Shown here: one piece after another, positions 15,893-28,057 of the stretch
Layout: every line of letters starts with the position of its first letter
Position numbering within the stretch: the first letter of the stretch is position 1
Source: an uncultured Rivibacter sp.
GTDB taxonomy: Bacteria > Pseudomonadota > Gammaproteobacteria > Burkholderiales > Burkholderiaceae
Assembly (NCBI GenBank): GCA_946480925.1
Contig: CAMLLU010000012.1
Coordinates: forward strand, 1 to 64,000
Reading direction: 5' to 3'
DNA length: 64,000 nt
Notes under the pieces: generated by a model
What the model saw: only the letters and a program-made list of their open reading frames with translations
Told to the model about the DNA's origin: nothing
Databases searched by the model: none
Made by a program: the position numbers and the translations under genes

Positions 15893-17155
15893 TCACCACC
15901 AGATTTCGGCTTGCACGCCGTAACGGTTGGCACTCGTGCGGCCGGTGGGCAGGTTGTTGGTGGTGTCGGCCGCGGCGGCGTCGTTCCACTTCGCACGCGT
16001 GTAGAACAGGCGCAGCTCGGGGCGGTCCCAGAAGCCCTTGCCGATGGCCACCGTCGGTGCAATCGTCAGCTTGGCCAGACGCTGCTTCTCGGCGCTGCCC
16101 GGCTTCTTCTCCGACAGGCCGGCTTCGCCGACCAGCTTGAAATTGGTCGTGAACGCATACGACACGCGGCCGCCGAGCGAGGTCGAGCGTGTCTTGTAGT
16201 GGTTGTTGTCGTCTTCCTGCAGGTGTGCAAGCACCTGGCCGCCGAAGTTGCCGACCTGCCAGGTGAAGGCGTCGGCGATGCGCGTGCGCTTGACCGCGCG
16301 GTGCTCTTCGAGCCAGGCCTCGCCGGTGGTCGGGTCGGTGTCGATCCAGTCGTTGCCGTTGCCGCTGAAGGCGTTCTGGAAGTTGCCGTCCAGGCCGGCC
16401 GAACCGCGAGCGAACTGCAGGTACAGCGTGTTGCCGCCGCCCAGGCCGAACAGGTTGTGCTGGTGGTGCTGCAGCGTCAGCGCACTGCCGCTGCGGCCTT
16501 CCAGCGCGTTGCCGTCCTTGTCGACGATGTCTTCGCTGTCCACCCCGGTGGCCAGCACGCGCAGCCAGCCGCCCGGGTTGACGTTGCTGGTGCTGAACTC
16601 CACGTTCAGGCGCGAGGCCGTGCCCCAGCCGGCAAAGCCGGTGTCGCGGCGGAAGTAGGCCACGCCGAGCTTGCCGAAGCCGAGGTCGATGTTGTCGACA
16701 CCACCGCCGGTGCCGTCGAGCTTGGTGTACTTGGTGTCGGTGATGTGGACGTCGCTGCGGCCGTAATAGCGCTTGCCGGCCCAGATGTTCACGCCGGGGG
16801 CAAAGTCGAAGCCGGTGCCTTCGATGAAGGCCTGGCCCAGGCTGGTCGGGTTCGCGGTTTCCTGCGCCTGGCTCCAGTAGACCGGCATGATGTTGCCGCT
16901 GAACTGCAGGCCACCGACCTTCACGGTGTTCTTCAGGTTGATCTCGACGAAGTTGTCGCATTCGTTGCCGAGCCGGTACTTCAGGCTGTCGCCGGCCAAG
17001 CCAAAGCAGGCGGCCGAGTTGTTCTTCACGCCGGCACCGGTGCCGGCACGGAAGTAGCCGTCGGTGCTGAACTGCGCCTGGGCGCCGCCGGCCAGGGCGA
17101 GCAGCGTGGCCGCCGCGCAGGCGCGCAGCGGGAAGTGGGCACGTTGGCTTTGCAT
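15893..17155 (-). CDS. ganL: LamB-like outer-membrane porin, probable galacto-oligosaccharide channel
   Basis: Maltoporin-family beta-barrel of 420 residues. The start at 17155 gives MQSQRAHFPLRACAAATLLA with a signal peptide cleaved near AQA-QF; the open frame to 17275 is not needed. Mature start FSTDGYFRAGTGAG matches the LamB N-terminus (FHGYARSG type), an early Cys pair (CFGL..ECDNF) and PVYWSQAQET, KRYYGRSDVHITD follow, and the chain ends in the outer-membrane signature aromatic residue (EIWW). Although the family is named for maltodextrins, the surrounding galactanases, beta-galactosidases and galactose genes point to galactan oligomers, as for GanL of Dickeya. A LacI-type operator lies 73 bases upstream. 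Confidence 0.85.
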   Translation of the reverse strand: MQSQRAHFPLRACAAATLLALAGGAQAQFSTDGYFRAGTGAGVKNNSAACFGLAGDSLKYRLGNECDNFVEINLKNTVKVGGLQFSGNIMPVYWSQAQETANPTSLGQAFIEGTGFDFAPGVNIWAGKRYYGRSDVHITDTKYTKLDGTGGGVDNIDLGFGKLGVAYFRRDTGFAGWGTASRLNVEFSTSNVNPGGWLRVLATGVDSEDIVDKDGNALEGRSGSALTLQHHQHNLFGLGGGNTLYLQFARGSAGLDGNFQNAFSGNGNDWIDTDPTTGEAWLEEHRAVKRTRIADAFTWQVGNFGGQVLAHLQEDDNNHYKTRSTSLGGRVSYAFTTNFKLVGEAGLSEKKPGSAEKQRLAKLTIAPTVAIGKGFWDRPELRLFYTRAKWNDAAAADTTNNLPTGRTSANRYGVQAEIWW

Positions 17156-17227
17156 GGTCAATCTCTCCTCGAGAACGGTTTGTTGAAGTGAGGTGTCAGC
17201 AGGAACGAGGCGGCCGTGCCGCCGGTG

Positions 17228-17243
17228 GGTAAAACGATTAATC
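17228..17243. promoter_or_regulatory. LacI-family operator upstream of the porin gene
   Basis: GGTAAAACGATTAATC, a 16-bp imperfect palindrome centred on CG. Half-sites GGTAAAAC and GATTAATC match those of 24886-24901 and 25031-25046. The probable ligand is the regulator encoded at 30423. Confidence 0.65.
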
Positions 17244-17330
17244 CGAAGGGCGAAAAAGGTCCTTGAAGGGAGCATCAGTTCAGCCTTTCACCGTGCCGAA
17301 GAGCTCTTCTCGGTGCATGCCCGAGCCGAG

Positions 17331-17499
17331 CCAAGCGGCCCCCGCGGATCCGGCTTTGCCGGTCCGCTGGCGTGCCTTGCAGGCCGCGCCGGGCCAGTGG
17401 CCCGGCCCTTCGCCAGGCACAGGAGGTCCACTGGACCTCCTGTGTCCGGGCTCAGCCCCGCTTGAGGGGGAGCGCCGAAGGCGCTACGGGGGTGGGTCA
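17331..17499. repeat. Composite GC-rich repeat (family C) after the permease gene
   Basis: The 348 bases between the porin start and malG-like stop hold the operator at 17228 and this composite. It includes a perfect inverted repeat with 13-bp arms at 17418-17430 and 17432-17444 (CACAGGAGGTCCA arm) and a 39-base segment at 17461-17499 that is the exact reverse complement of 29107-29145. The segment sits a few bases downstream of the permease stop and contains the small hairpin AGCGCC-TTC-GGCGCT. A role in transcript end formation is possible. Confidence 0.7.
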
Positions 17500-17503
17500 T
17501 GTC

Positions 17504-18394
17504 CTAGCCCTTGACGGAACCGGAGGTCAGGCCGGAGACGAGCCAGCGCTGGGTGACCAGGAACAGCAGGGTCAGCGGCAGGCCGGCGAGGATGGCCGTG
17601 GCGGCGAAGTCGCCCCACAGGTAGCGCTGGTTGAACAGGAAGAGGCGCGAGCCCACGGCCAGCGTGAGGTTCTGTTCGTCGTGCAGCAGCACCGAGGCCA
17701 CGGGGTACTCGATCATTCCGCCCAGGAAGGCGAGCACGAACACCACCACGAGGATCGGCATCGCCATCGGCAGCAGCACGTACAGGAAGGCCTGCATCGG
17801 CGTGGCGCCGTCCACCGCGGCGGCCTCTTCGAGCTCGCGCGGCACGCTTTCGTAGTAGCCCTTGATCAGCCAGATGTGCTGGGCCACGCCGCCGGTGTAG
17901 GCCAGTGCCAGGCTCCAGTGGCTGTTGAGGCCGAGCCAGGGGATGACTTCGCCGATGCGGTCGAACAGCGCGTAGATCGCCACCAGCGCCAGCACCGAGG
18001 GGAACATCTGCAGCAGCAGCAGCGCAGCGAGCGTCGCATCACGGCCGCGAAAGCGCATGCGGGCAAAGGCATAGGCGCTGGTGATGGAGAGCACCAGCGA
18101 CACGGTGGCAGCGATGAACGAGACCTTCAGCGAGTTCCAGATCCACTGCAGCACGGGGAAGGGCGGCTTCACGAGCTGGCCGTCGGCGTCGAGGTAGCTC
18201 ATGCCGAGTGCGAGCTTCCAGTGCTCGAAGCTGATGTGCGTGGGGATCAGCTGGCCGCCGGCGAAGTTGCCCGGGCGCAGCGAGATCGACAGGATCATCA
18301 GGAACGGAAACACCGTGATCGCGATGAACGAGAGCAGCAGCACGTGCACGAGCAGCACGCGCCAGCGGTGGGACTTCTTCAGGACGATGGCCAT
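17504..18394 (-). CDS. ganG: ABC transporter permease, MalG/GanG-like
   Basis: Inner-membrane permease of a CUT1 oligosaccharide importer; 296 residues, the length of E. coli MalG. The start MAIVLKKSHRWRVLLVHVLL at 18394 follows AAGGAGA; the upstream extension to 18457 enters a repeat. Six hydrophobic segments are visible and the EAA loop reads ELEEAAAVDGATPMQAFLYV, the contact with the ATPase. It is the fourth transporter gene of the GH35-ganK-ganE-ganF-ganG array, separated from ganF by a family B repeat. Galactan-oligomer specificity is inferred from context rather than from the permease itself. Confidence 0.88.
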   Translation of the reverse strand: MAIVLKKSHRWRVLLVHVLLLSFIAITVFPFLMILSISLRPGNFAGGQLIPTHISFEHWKLALGMSYLDADGQLVKPPFPVLQWIWNSLKVSFIAATVSLVLSITSAYAFARMRFRGRDATLAALLLLQMFPSVLALVAIYALFDRIGEVIPWLGLNSHWSLALAYTGGVAQHIWLIKGYYESVPRELEEAAAVDGATPMQAFLYVLLPMAMPILVVVFVLAFLGGMIEYPVASVLLHDEQNLTLAVGSRLFLFNQRYLWGDFAATAILAGLPLTLLFLVTQRWLVSGLTSGSVKG

Positions 18395-18459
18395 GCATGG
18401 ATCTCCTTGGTGCTTTGCACGGACCGCGAACGCGTGAAACGCAGCGAAGACCAACATCC

Positions 18460-18551
18460 TTCACCGCGGAGGCGCAGAGGGCGCGGAGGATTCGCGGAGG
18501 AATACAGCCCTTCTCTGCGGTCCTCCGCGTTCTCCGTGCCTCCGCGGTGAA
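18460..18551. repeat. Family B palindromic repeat, copy 2
   Basis: 92 bp with ends TTCACCGCGG and CCGCGGTGAA in inverted orientation. It is inserted inside the transporter operon, between the two permease genes, where its stem-loop might attenuate or stabilise the transcript. Confidence 0.8.
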
Positions 18552-18568
18552 TGAATCGGGGTTGCATC

Positions 18569-20101
18569 TCAGCGCTCCTCCTTGCCGACCTTGAAGACCT
18601 TCAGGTTCACGAGCGCGAGCGTCGCGACGATCAGGAACACGATCGACGAGATGGCGCAGGCGAGCGCGTAGTTCTGCCCCGAGTCCTGGAAGGCGATGCG
18701 GTAGGTGTACGAGGCCAGCAGGTCGGTGGCGCCCACGGGCACCTGCGTGTCCAGGAAGTCCGGCGCACCGGCGGTGAGCAGCGCGATCAGCGTGAGGTTG
18801 TTGAAGTTGAACGCGAACGAGGTGATCAGCAGCGGCGCGATCGGCCGCGCGATCAGCGGCAGCGTGATGCGGAAGAAGTTCGTCATCGGCCCCGCGCCGG
18901 CCAGTGCCGAGGCTTCGTACAGGTCAGAGGGGATCGCCTTGATGAGCCCCATCGCGAGGATCATCATGTACGGGTAGCCCAGCCACGCGTTGACCGCGAG
19001 CACCATGCCGCGCGCCAGCGTCGCGTCGGAGAACCAGCCGGGGCGTATGCCGAAGAGGTGGTCGAGGATCAGGTTGATCTCGCCCAGGTTTTCGTTGAAG
19101 AGCCCGCGGAACACCGGGATCGAGATGAACGCCGGCACTGCGTAGGGCAGAAACAGCATCACGCGGTAGAAGTTGCGGCCCTTGAGTGCGTCCCAGTTCA
19201 GCGCGACGGCGAGCGTGACGCCGATCGCGAAGGTGATGAGCGTGTTGAGCGTGGCGAAGGTGACCGTCCAGCCGAACACGCGCGCGAAGGGTTCGAAGAA
19301 GCGCTGGTCGGTGAAGATGCGCACGTAGTTGCGCCAGCCCACTTCGGTGCGGAAGCCGGGTTCGACGCGGCTGCCGTCGGGCAGCTCCCAGAAGCCGGAG
19401 TCGAAGTTTGCGCGCAGCACGGCGCCGTCTTCGCTGCGCGTGAGCGTGCCGTCGGCATTGCGCACGTAGGTCGGGCGGCTGGCGGCGAAGCTGCGCAGGC
19501 CGGTGGAGTGCAGTTCGCTGCCGTCGGGCATGCGGGCGGTCACCTGCTTGAGCGCGGGCTGCAGCGCGATGAGATCTTTCAGCGGCAGCGCCTCCATCGC
19601 CTCATCGGCGGGCTGCGGCTTCAGATCGATGCGCTGTGCCTTGTCGCCGAGCCTGACGGGCGTGGAGGCGTAGCTCGTGCCGTCTTCTGCGGTGAGCCAC
19701 AAGCGGTGGCCGTTGTCGGTGTCCTGCACGCGCAGCGTGTACGGCGTGCCGCTGGTGTCGGTGCGGCCGAGCAGCACCTCGGTGGAGCGCTCGAACGAGA
19801 GCAGGTTCTCGGAGCTGTAGTTCGTGAAGCTGATGGCCAGCGTGTAGGCCATCGGGAACACGATGAACACCAATGCCGCGAACGCGCCGGGCACGACGTA
19901 GCGCCAGGCATACAGGCGCGGCGAGGTGTAGACCCAGGCCGCGACGCCCAGCAGCGCGAGCAGGGCCATCGCCCAGCCGTGCTGGCGCATCGTGTACAGC
20001 AGCGTCACCAGCGCCAGCACGGCGAGCACCGCCAGTGCACCCAACGCCGCCAGCGTCAGGTGGACCGGCGATCGCCGCAAGGTGGTCGTCGCAGTGGTCA
20101 C
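18569..20101 (-). CDS. ganF: ABC transporter permease, MalF/GanF-like
   Basis: Inner-membrane permease of 510 residues (E. coli MalF has 514). It shows the MalF layout: two N-terminal transmembrane pairs, a large periplasmic domain (about 105-270: ENLLSFERSTEVLLGRTDTS onward), then the core permease with LYEASALAGAGPMTNFFRIT as the EAA loop and a C-terminal span. The start is GTG at 20101-20099, overlapping the ganE stop in a GTGA arrangement, so the two are translationally coupled. The start choice is firm because no other in-frame start fits before the first span. Confidence 0.9.
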   Translation of the reverse strand: MTTATTTLRRSPVHLTLAALGALAVLAVLALVTLLYTMRQHGWAMALLALLGVAAWVYTSPRLYAWRYVVPGAFAALVFIVFPMAYTLAISFTNYSSENLLSFERSTEVLLGRTDTSGTPYTLRVQDTDNGHRLWLTAEDGTSYASTPVRLGDKAQRIDLKPQPADEAMEALPLKDLIALQPALKQVTARMPDGSELHSTGLRSFAASRPTYVRNADGTLTRSEDGAVLRANFDSGFWELPDGSRVEPGFRTEVGWRNYVRIFTDQRFFEPFARVFGWTVTFATLNTLITFAIGVTLAVALNWDALKGRNFYRVMLFLPYAVPAFISIPVFRGLFNENLGEINLILDHLFGIRPGWFSDATLARGMVLAVNAWLGYPYMMILAMGLIKAIPSDLYEASALAGAGPMTNFFRITLPLIARPIAPLLITSFAFNFNNLTLIALLTAGAPDFLDTQVPVGATDLLASYTYRIAFQDSGQNYALACAISSIVFLIVATLALVNLKVFKVGKEER

Positions 20102-21287
20102 TCGCCGCCCTTGATGCGCTTGGCGGCCCGGTCGAGGCCGTCCTTCACGGTCTCACGGCCCTGCGTGATGTTCAGCAGCGCGGCCTGCATGGCCGACCAG
20201 AAGCGCGTCATCTCCGGGTTGTTCGGCATCGGCGTGCCGCTTTGCGCGGCGGCGTAGGTGCCGGCGATCAGCGGGTCGACCTTCAGCTCGTTGTAGTAGG
20301 CCTTGTTGGCCGGCACGCCCAGCGGCACGTGCGCGTTCATGGCCTTCAGGCCCTCCATCGAGAGCAGGTAGTTCTCGAGGAACTCGTTGGCCACGTCCTT
20401 GTTCTTGCTGCCGCTGGCGACCATGGCGCCGAGCACGCCGACGAAGGGGCCGCCCTGTTTGCCGTCGATCTTGGGGAAGGGCGCGACGCCGAAGTTGATC
20501 TTGCTCTTCTTGAGGTTGTTCCAGGCCCACGGGCCGTTGATCGTCATCGCGATGCGGCCTTCGTTGACGCCGGCCTCGGCCTCCGCGTAGCTCGCGGTGC
20601 GTGGCATCACGCCGCCCTTGATGAGGCTCACCAGCGTCTCGACGCCGCGCACGGCCCCGGGGGTGTTGACGCCGGTGTCGCGCGGGTCGTAGCTGCCGTC
20701 GGCGTTGCGCTTGAAGGCATAGCCGCCGCCCGCCGAGATCAACCCGTAGGAGTAGTAGATCTCGGTCATCGGCCACATGATGGCGCGCTTGTTCTGCGGC
20801 GTGAGCTTCTTGTCGAGCGCGATCACCTCGTCCCAGCTCTGCGGCGGCGTGGGCACGAGGTCCTTGTTGTAGATGAGCGCCAGCGCCTCGATCGACAGCG
20901 GGTAGCCCCAGGTCTTGCCGCCGATGTTCCAGGCCTTCCAGGCCAGCGGGTCGATGGAGTCGACGGTCTTTTTGGTCGGCGTCACGGGTGAGATCAGCCC
21001 GGCGCTGACCCAGCTGCCCGCGCGGTCGTGCGGCCAGATCCAGATGTCGGGGCCCTTGCCGGCGGCCGCGGCCTGCTCGAACTTCGCGATCGCGTCTTCG
21101 GGGTGCTCGACCTTCACCGCGATGCCGGTGTCCTTGGCGAACTTCTCGCCGATCCTGGCGATGCCTTCGTAGCCCTTGTCCCCGTTGATCCAGATGAGCA
21201 GCGAGCCCTTGCCCTGCGCATGCGCGGCGCCACCCAGGGCGGCCAGCGCGGCGGCGGCGATCAGTGCGCGCGTGGCGCGGCGGCGGT

Positions 21288-21300
<13 letters not shown>
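20098..21300 (-). CDS. ganE: Extracellular oligosaccharide-binding protein, MalE/GanE-like
   Basis: Periplasmic solute-binding protein, 400 residues (E. coli MalE 396). The signal peptide MSALNRRRATRALIAAAALA is cleaved near AHA-QG. The family 1 binding-protein fold is clear: SLLIWINGDKGYEGIARIGE, KVEHPEDAIAKFEQAAAAGK, GPDIWIWPHDRAGSW, YPLSIEALALIYNKD and GPWAWNN. These are the same landmarks as in maltose-binding protein, but the locus has no amylase or maltodextrin enzymes and instead galactan enzymes, so galacto-oligosaccharides are the expected ligand. Its start overlaps the end of ganK by 13 bases. Confidence 0.88.
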
Positions 21301-22457
<1,157 letters not shown>

Positions 22458-22459
22458 GT

Positions 22460-24871
22460 TCAGGCTCCTGCACGCGCCAGGAGGCGCGGCTCGATGCGCC
22501 GTGGCCGGCACAGGGTGATGCGTGCCGCGCGCAGCTCGGCTGCACGCGACGATTGGTCCAGGCGTGCACGCGCGGTCTCTTCCTGGAACACGGGGAGGCC
22601 CGCGCGGCCCGGCACGATATGCAGCTCGAAGGCCGGCCATTGGCCGTTGCCCGCGAAGCGGTCGATGCCGATGGTCCAGGGCTCGCCGTCGTTGAAGTGG
22701 TCGTCCACGAGCACGCCGTCGGCATACAGCCGTGCGGTGTCGCCGACGTAGTCGAGTTCGAGCAGCACGCGCGCTCCATCGGCCGGCGTGTCGTGCAGGT
22801 CGAGGCGCACGCGTGCGGCATAGCGCTCGTACTCGGCATCGTCGGGTGCCAGGGGCACGGCGCGGCGGCGCCATGCGATCACCGGGCCCAGGCGCACGGG
22901 CGGTGGCTCCTGGCGGTCGGCCAGCACCTTCCAGCTCGCACGCGCGGTGCCGGTGTGCGTGGCCGTGACCCGCAGCAGCGCAAAGCCGTTGTCCTGCATG
23001 GACTCGGCCTGCAGGTCGTCGGCCGGGAAGAGGGCCACGCTGGCCGGCGCATCGGCCGGGGCGTCGATCACCAGCGTGTCGCCTTGCGGGTACATCAGGT
23101 GTTCGCACAGCACGATGCGCTCGCGGCCCAGCAGCTGCAGGCGCTGGCAGCGGTCGGCCTCGTCACGCGTGAGCAGCACCAGGGTGTGCGACACGCCCTG
23201 CGCGTCGGTGAACATGACGCGGCGCGGTGCGGTCATGCCCTCGGGCCAGCGCAGCAGCACTTCGCCGGCACCTTGCTCGCGTGCCGCGCCCGGCGCGTCG
23301 ATCTCGCGCAGCGTGGCGGCATCGAAGCACAGCTCCACCGGCTGGCCCGGCAGCGCGAAGGCCACCCAGGTCCAGGCGGCGCCTTCCTGCCAGCGCGTGA
23401 GCGGCTGCACGGTGGCGTGGCGCAGGCATGCCGCGCCGATGGCAGCGTCGAGCGGCCAGATGAAATACGCGCCGCTCTTCACGTCCACGGGCCGGCTCGG
23501 CACCTGGCGCACGGCGTCGCCGGTGCACACCTCGAAACGCACGCCTTCGAAGCCGGGCATCGGGTGATGGCGCACGTGGTTGTTCACGAACAGGAAGCCG
23601 CTCGAACCGATGCCGCGTGCGGCCACGCGGAGCTGGCTGGCATCGGCGGGGTCGGCCGCTGCGCCGTCGGGCAGCACCGCGTCCATCGTGGCGAGTTCGT
23701 CGCCGAAGGCGGCAACGAACTGGTGCAGCGTGCGCAGCCGCCCCCACGACGGGCGTGCCCGGCCGTACTGGCCCAGCGGTGCGCGGAAGTCGTAGCCCAG
23801 CACCGGCACGTCGTTGGGGTAGCCGGTGTCCTGCGTCTCCTGCAGGCGCGCATCGCCCGGCGGGTTGCTGCCGCCGTGATACATGTAATAGCCGTACAGG
23901 TTGGCGCCCGAGCCCACCTGCACCAGCGCGGTCGCGGCCACGTCGTCGGTCTGCACCGCCGGGCGGCGGTGATACGAGACGTGCATGCCGCCGCCGGCCT
24001 CGGCCAGGAAGAACGGGTAGTGCGCCTTGTCGATCAGCCCGGCCGCGGGCGTGCCGCCCACGTTGCCCATCTCGCCGATCGAGCGGCTGGTGTTGAACAG
24101 GAACACGCCCGAAGGCGGCAGCGGCCCGGCGTCGCCCTGCCAGAAGCCGTCGGCATAGGCGCCCGACACCGGCAGCACTTCGCGCGGCGGGATGTCCAGC
24201 GTGGGCCAGCCGGTCACGGTGTAGACCGGCACCACGAGCCCGGCCGCGATGGCCAGGCGCTTGAGTTCGGCAATGTGCTCGGCACCCGCGCCCGGGCCGG
24301 TGCGGTCGTATTCGTTTTCGAGCTGCACCCCGATCACCGGGCCGCCGTCGCGGAACATCAGGCCCTGCAGCTGGCGGCCGATCTCGCCGTAGAAACGCTC
24401 GACGTGGCCGAGGTAGGCCGGGTCGTTGCTGCGCAGCGTGCAGCCGCTTTCAGCCAGCCAGCCGGGGAAGCCGCCGAGGCGCGACTCCGCATGCACCCAC
24501 GGGCCGGGCCGAAGGTAGAAGTCCAGGCCCACCTTGGCGGCCAGCATGACGAAGCGGCGCAGGTCGCGCCGGTCGGTCCAGTCGAAGCGACCGGGCGTTG
24601 CCTCGTGGTGGTTCCAGAACACGTAGCTGGCCACGATGTCGATGCCGCCGGCTTTCATCTTGCGCAGCTCGGCTTCCCATTCGCCGGCCGGGTAGCGCGA
24701 GTAATGGAACTCGCCCATCACCGGCAGCCATGGGCGGCCGTCGCGTTCGAGGTAGCGGCTGTTGACGAAAAGCGAGCGGCCGTCGGATGCGCGCCGCTCG
24801 CCGAGTCGCAGGAAATCGCGTTCGACGGAGGCAGGTGCGCCGGGCAGGCGAAGGGTGATGGTGGCCGTCAC
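22460..24871 (-). CDS. Beta-galactosidase, GH35
   Basis: Glycoside hydrolase releasing terminal beta-galactose; 803 residues, no signal peptide, so cytoplasmic and acting on imported oligomers. The GH35 barrel shows GEFHYSRYPAGEWEAELRKM (53-72), acid/base Glu187 in GVQLENEY and nucleophile Glu291 in YPFFLAEAGGG, followed by long beta-sandwich domains. The start is GTG (24871-24869) giving VTATITLRLPG. Its promoter region faces the GH42 gene and holds an operator 15 bases upstream. It heads the transporter operon. Having both GH35 and GH42 suggests division of labour between chain ends or linkages, which the sequence cannot resolve. Confidence 0.9.
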   Translation of the reverse strand: MTATITLRLPGAPASVERDFLRLGERRASDGRSLFVNSRYLERDGRPWLPVMGEFHYSRYPAGEWEAELRKMKAGGIDIVASYVFWNHHEATPGRFDWTDRRDLRRFVMLAAKVGLDFYLRPGPWVHAESRLGGFPGWLAESGCTLRSNDPAYLGHVERFYGEIGRQLQGLMFRDGGPVIGVQLENEYDRTGPGAGAEHIAELKRLAIAAGLVVPVYTVTGWPTLDIPPREVLPVSGAYADGFWQGDAGPLPPSGVFLFNTSRSIGEMGNVGGTPAAGLIDKAHYPFFLAEAGGGMHVSYHRRPAVQTDDVAATALVQVGSGANLYGYYMYHGGSNPPGDARLQETQDTGYPNDVPVLGYDFRAPLGQYGRARPSWGRLRTLHQFVAAFGDELATMDAVLPDGAAADPADASQLRVAARGIGSSGFLFVNNHVRHHPMPGFEGVRFEVCTGDAVRQVPSRPVDVKSGAYFIWPLDAAIGAACLRHATVQPLTRWQEGAAWTWVAFALPGQPVELCFDAATLREIDAPGAAREQGAGEVLLRWPEGMTAPRRVMFTDAQGVSHTLVLLTRDEADRCQRLQLLGRERIVLCEHLMYPQGDTLVIDAPADAPASVALFPADDLQAESMQDNGFALLRVTATHTGTARASWKVLADRQEPPPVRLGPVIAWRRRAVPLAPDDAEYERYAARVRLDLHDTPADGARVLLELDYVGDTARLYADGVLVDDHFNDGEPWTIGIDRFAGNGQWPAFELHIVPGRAGLPVFQEETARARLDQSSRAAELRAARITLCRPRRIEPRLLARAGA

Positions 24872-24885
24872 GGGGTCAGGTAGGC

Positions 24886-24901
24886 GGTTAAGCGTTTAAT
24901 C
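24886..24901. promoter_or_regulatory. LacI-family operator upstream of GH35
   Basis: GGTTAAGCGTTTAATC, 16-bp palindrome with central CG, halves GGTTAAGC and GATTAAAC. It lies 15 bases from the GTG start of the GH35 gene, a position where bound repressor would block transcription. Confidence 0.7.
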
Positions 24902-24910
24902 TTGTTGCGA

Positions 24911-24924
24911 AGTTTTTCAGCGCG
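24911..24924. promoter_or_regulatory. 14-bp motif shared with the gguC/gbpR region
   Basis: AGTTTTTCAGCGCG, identical to 6901-6914. Both copies have the same orientation relative to a minus-strand operon. Function unknown; possibly a promoter element or site for a common regulator. Confidence 0.35.
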
Positions 24925-25030
24925 AGGGCAGTGAGCCAATAGGGGGAATCCCTGTGAGTTATGACGGAGTTCTGGCTTCTGCTGGGCTTTTTCACGATTT
25001 GACAAGCATTGAGTGATCTGGTTTTATGGA

Positions 25031-25046
25031 GGTTTATCGTTTAACC
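25031..25046. promoter_or_regulatory. LacI-family operator upstream of GH42
   Basis: GGTTTATCGTTTAACC, 16-bp palindrome with central CG, halves GGTTTATC and GGTTAAAC. It ends 27 bases before the GH42 start. Together with 24886-24901 (145 bp apart) it could permit looping between the divergent promoters. Confidence 0.7.
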
Positions 25047-25073
25047 TAACCGACGACAACGGATGGAGACCCG

Positions 25074-27022
<1,949 letters not shown>

Positions 27023-27026
<4 letters not shown>

Positions 27027-28057
27027 GCACCATCCAACGCGTTCTCGTCACCGGCGGTGCCGGCTACATCGGCAGCCACACTTGCGTGCGGCTCATCGAG
27101 GCCGGCATCGAACCCCTGGTGTTCGACAACTTCGCCAACAGCCGCCCCGCCGTGCTGGACCGCATCGCCAGGCTCACCGGCAAGCGGCCATTGCTGGTGG
27201 AAGGCGACGTGCGCGACCGCGAGCTGCTGGCCGCCACGCTGGCGCGCCACCCGGTGCAGGCGGCGATCCACTTCGCGGGCCTGAAGGCCGTGGGCGAATC
27301 GGTGCGTGAGCCGCTCGCCTACTACGACGTCAACGTGCACGGCAGTCTCGTGCTGGCAGAGGCACTGCATGCCGCGGGCGTGCGCACGCTGGTGTTCAGC
27401 TCGTCGGCCACGGTGTACGGCAGCCCCGAGCGTGTGCCGGTCGATGAAAGCGCACCCACCGGGCCGACCAACCCCTACGGCCGCAGCAAGCGCATGGTCG
27501 AGCAGGTGCTCACCGACCTCGTAGCCGCCAACGCCGACTGGTCGGCCACGCTGCTGCGCTACTTCAACCCGGTGGGCGCGCACGAGAGCGGCCTGATCGG
27601 CGAAGACCCGCGCGGCGAGCCCAACAACCTCATGCCCTACATCGCGCAGGTGGCGGCCGGCCAGCGCGAACGCCTCTCCGTGTTCGGCACCGACTACCCC
27701 ACGCCCGACGGCACCGGCGTGCGCGACTACATCCACGTGATGGATTTGGCAGACGGCCACCTCGCCGCGTTGCGCCATACCCACGGCCGCGCCGGCCTGC
27801 ACTGCTACAACCTCGGCACCGGTCGCGGCCACAGCGTGCTGGAGGTAGTGGCTGCCTTCGAGCGCGCCTGCGGCTTTGCCCTTTCGCGCGTGAACGCGCC
27901 GCGCCGCGCGGGCGACGTGGCCGCCTGCTGGGCCGACCCCGCGCATGCCGAGCGGGAGCTGGGCTGGCGCGCAACCACTCAGCTGGCGAGCATGTGCGAA
28001 GACACTTGGCGCTGGCAGTCCCGCAATCCGAACGGCTACGACGACACTGCAACATGA
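27023..28057 (+). CDS. galE: UDP-glucose 4-epimerase
   Basis: Leloir-pathway enzyme converting UDP-galactose to UDP-glucose; 344 residues. The Rossmann motif [12 protein letters not shown] is at about 10-21, catalytic Ser in SSSATVYG and the YxxxK pair in NPYGRSK, followed by RYFNPVGAH and the C-terminal [14 protein letters not shown]. Start ATG overlaps the GH42 stop by 4 bases and its own stop overlaps the galT start by 4 bases, so the chain is translationally coupled. Confidence 0.96.

Noticed and set aside
17156..17275. Forty-residue N-terminal extension of the LamB-like porin
   Set aside because: It would bury the signal peptide and overlap the operator; the start at 17155 gives a normal leader.
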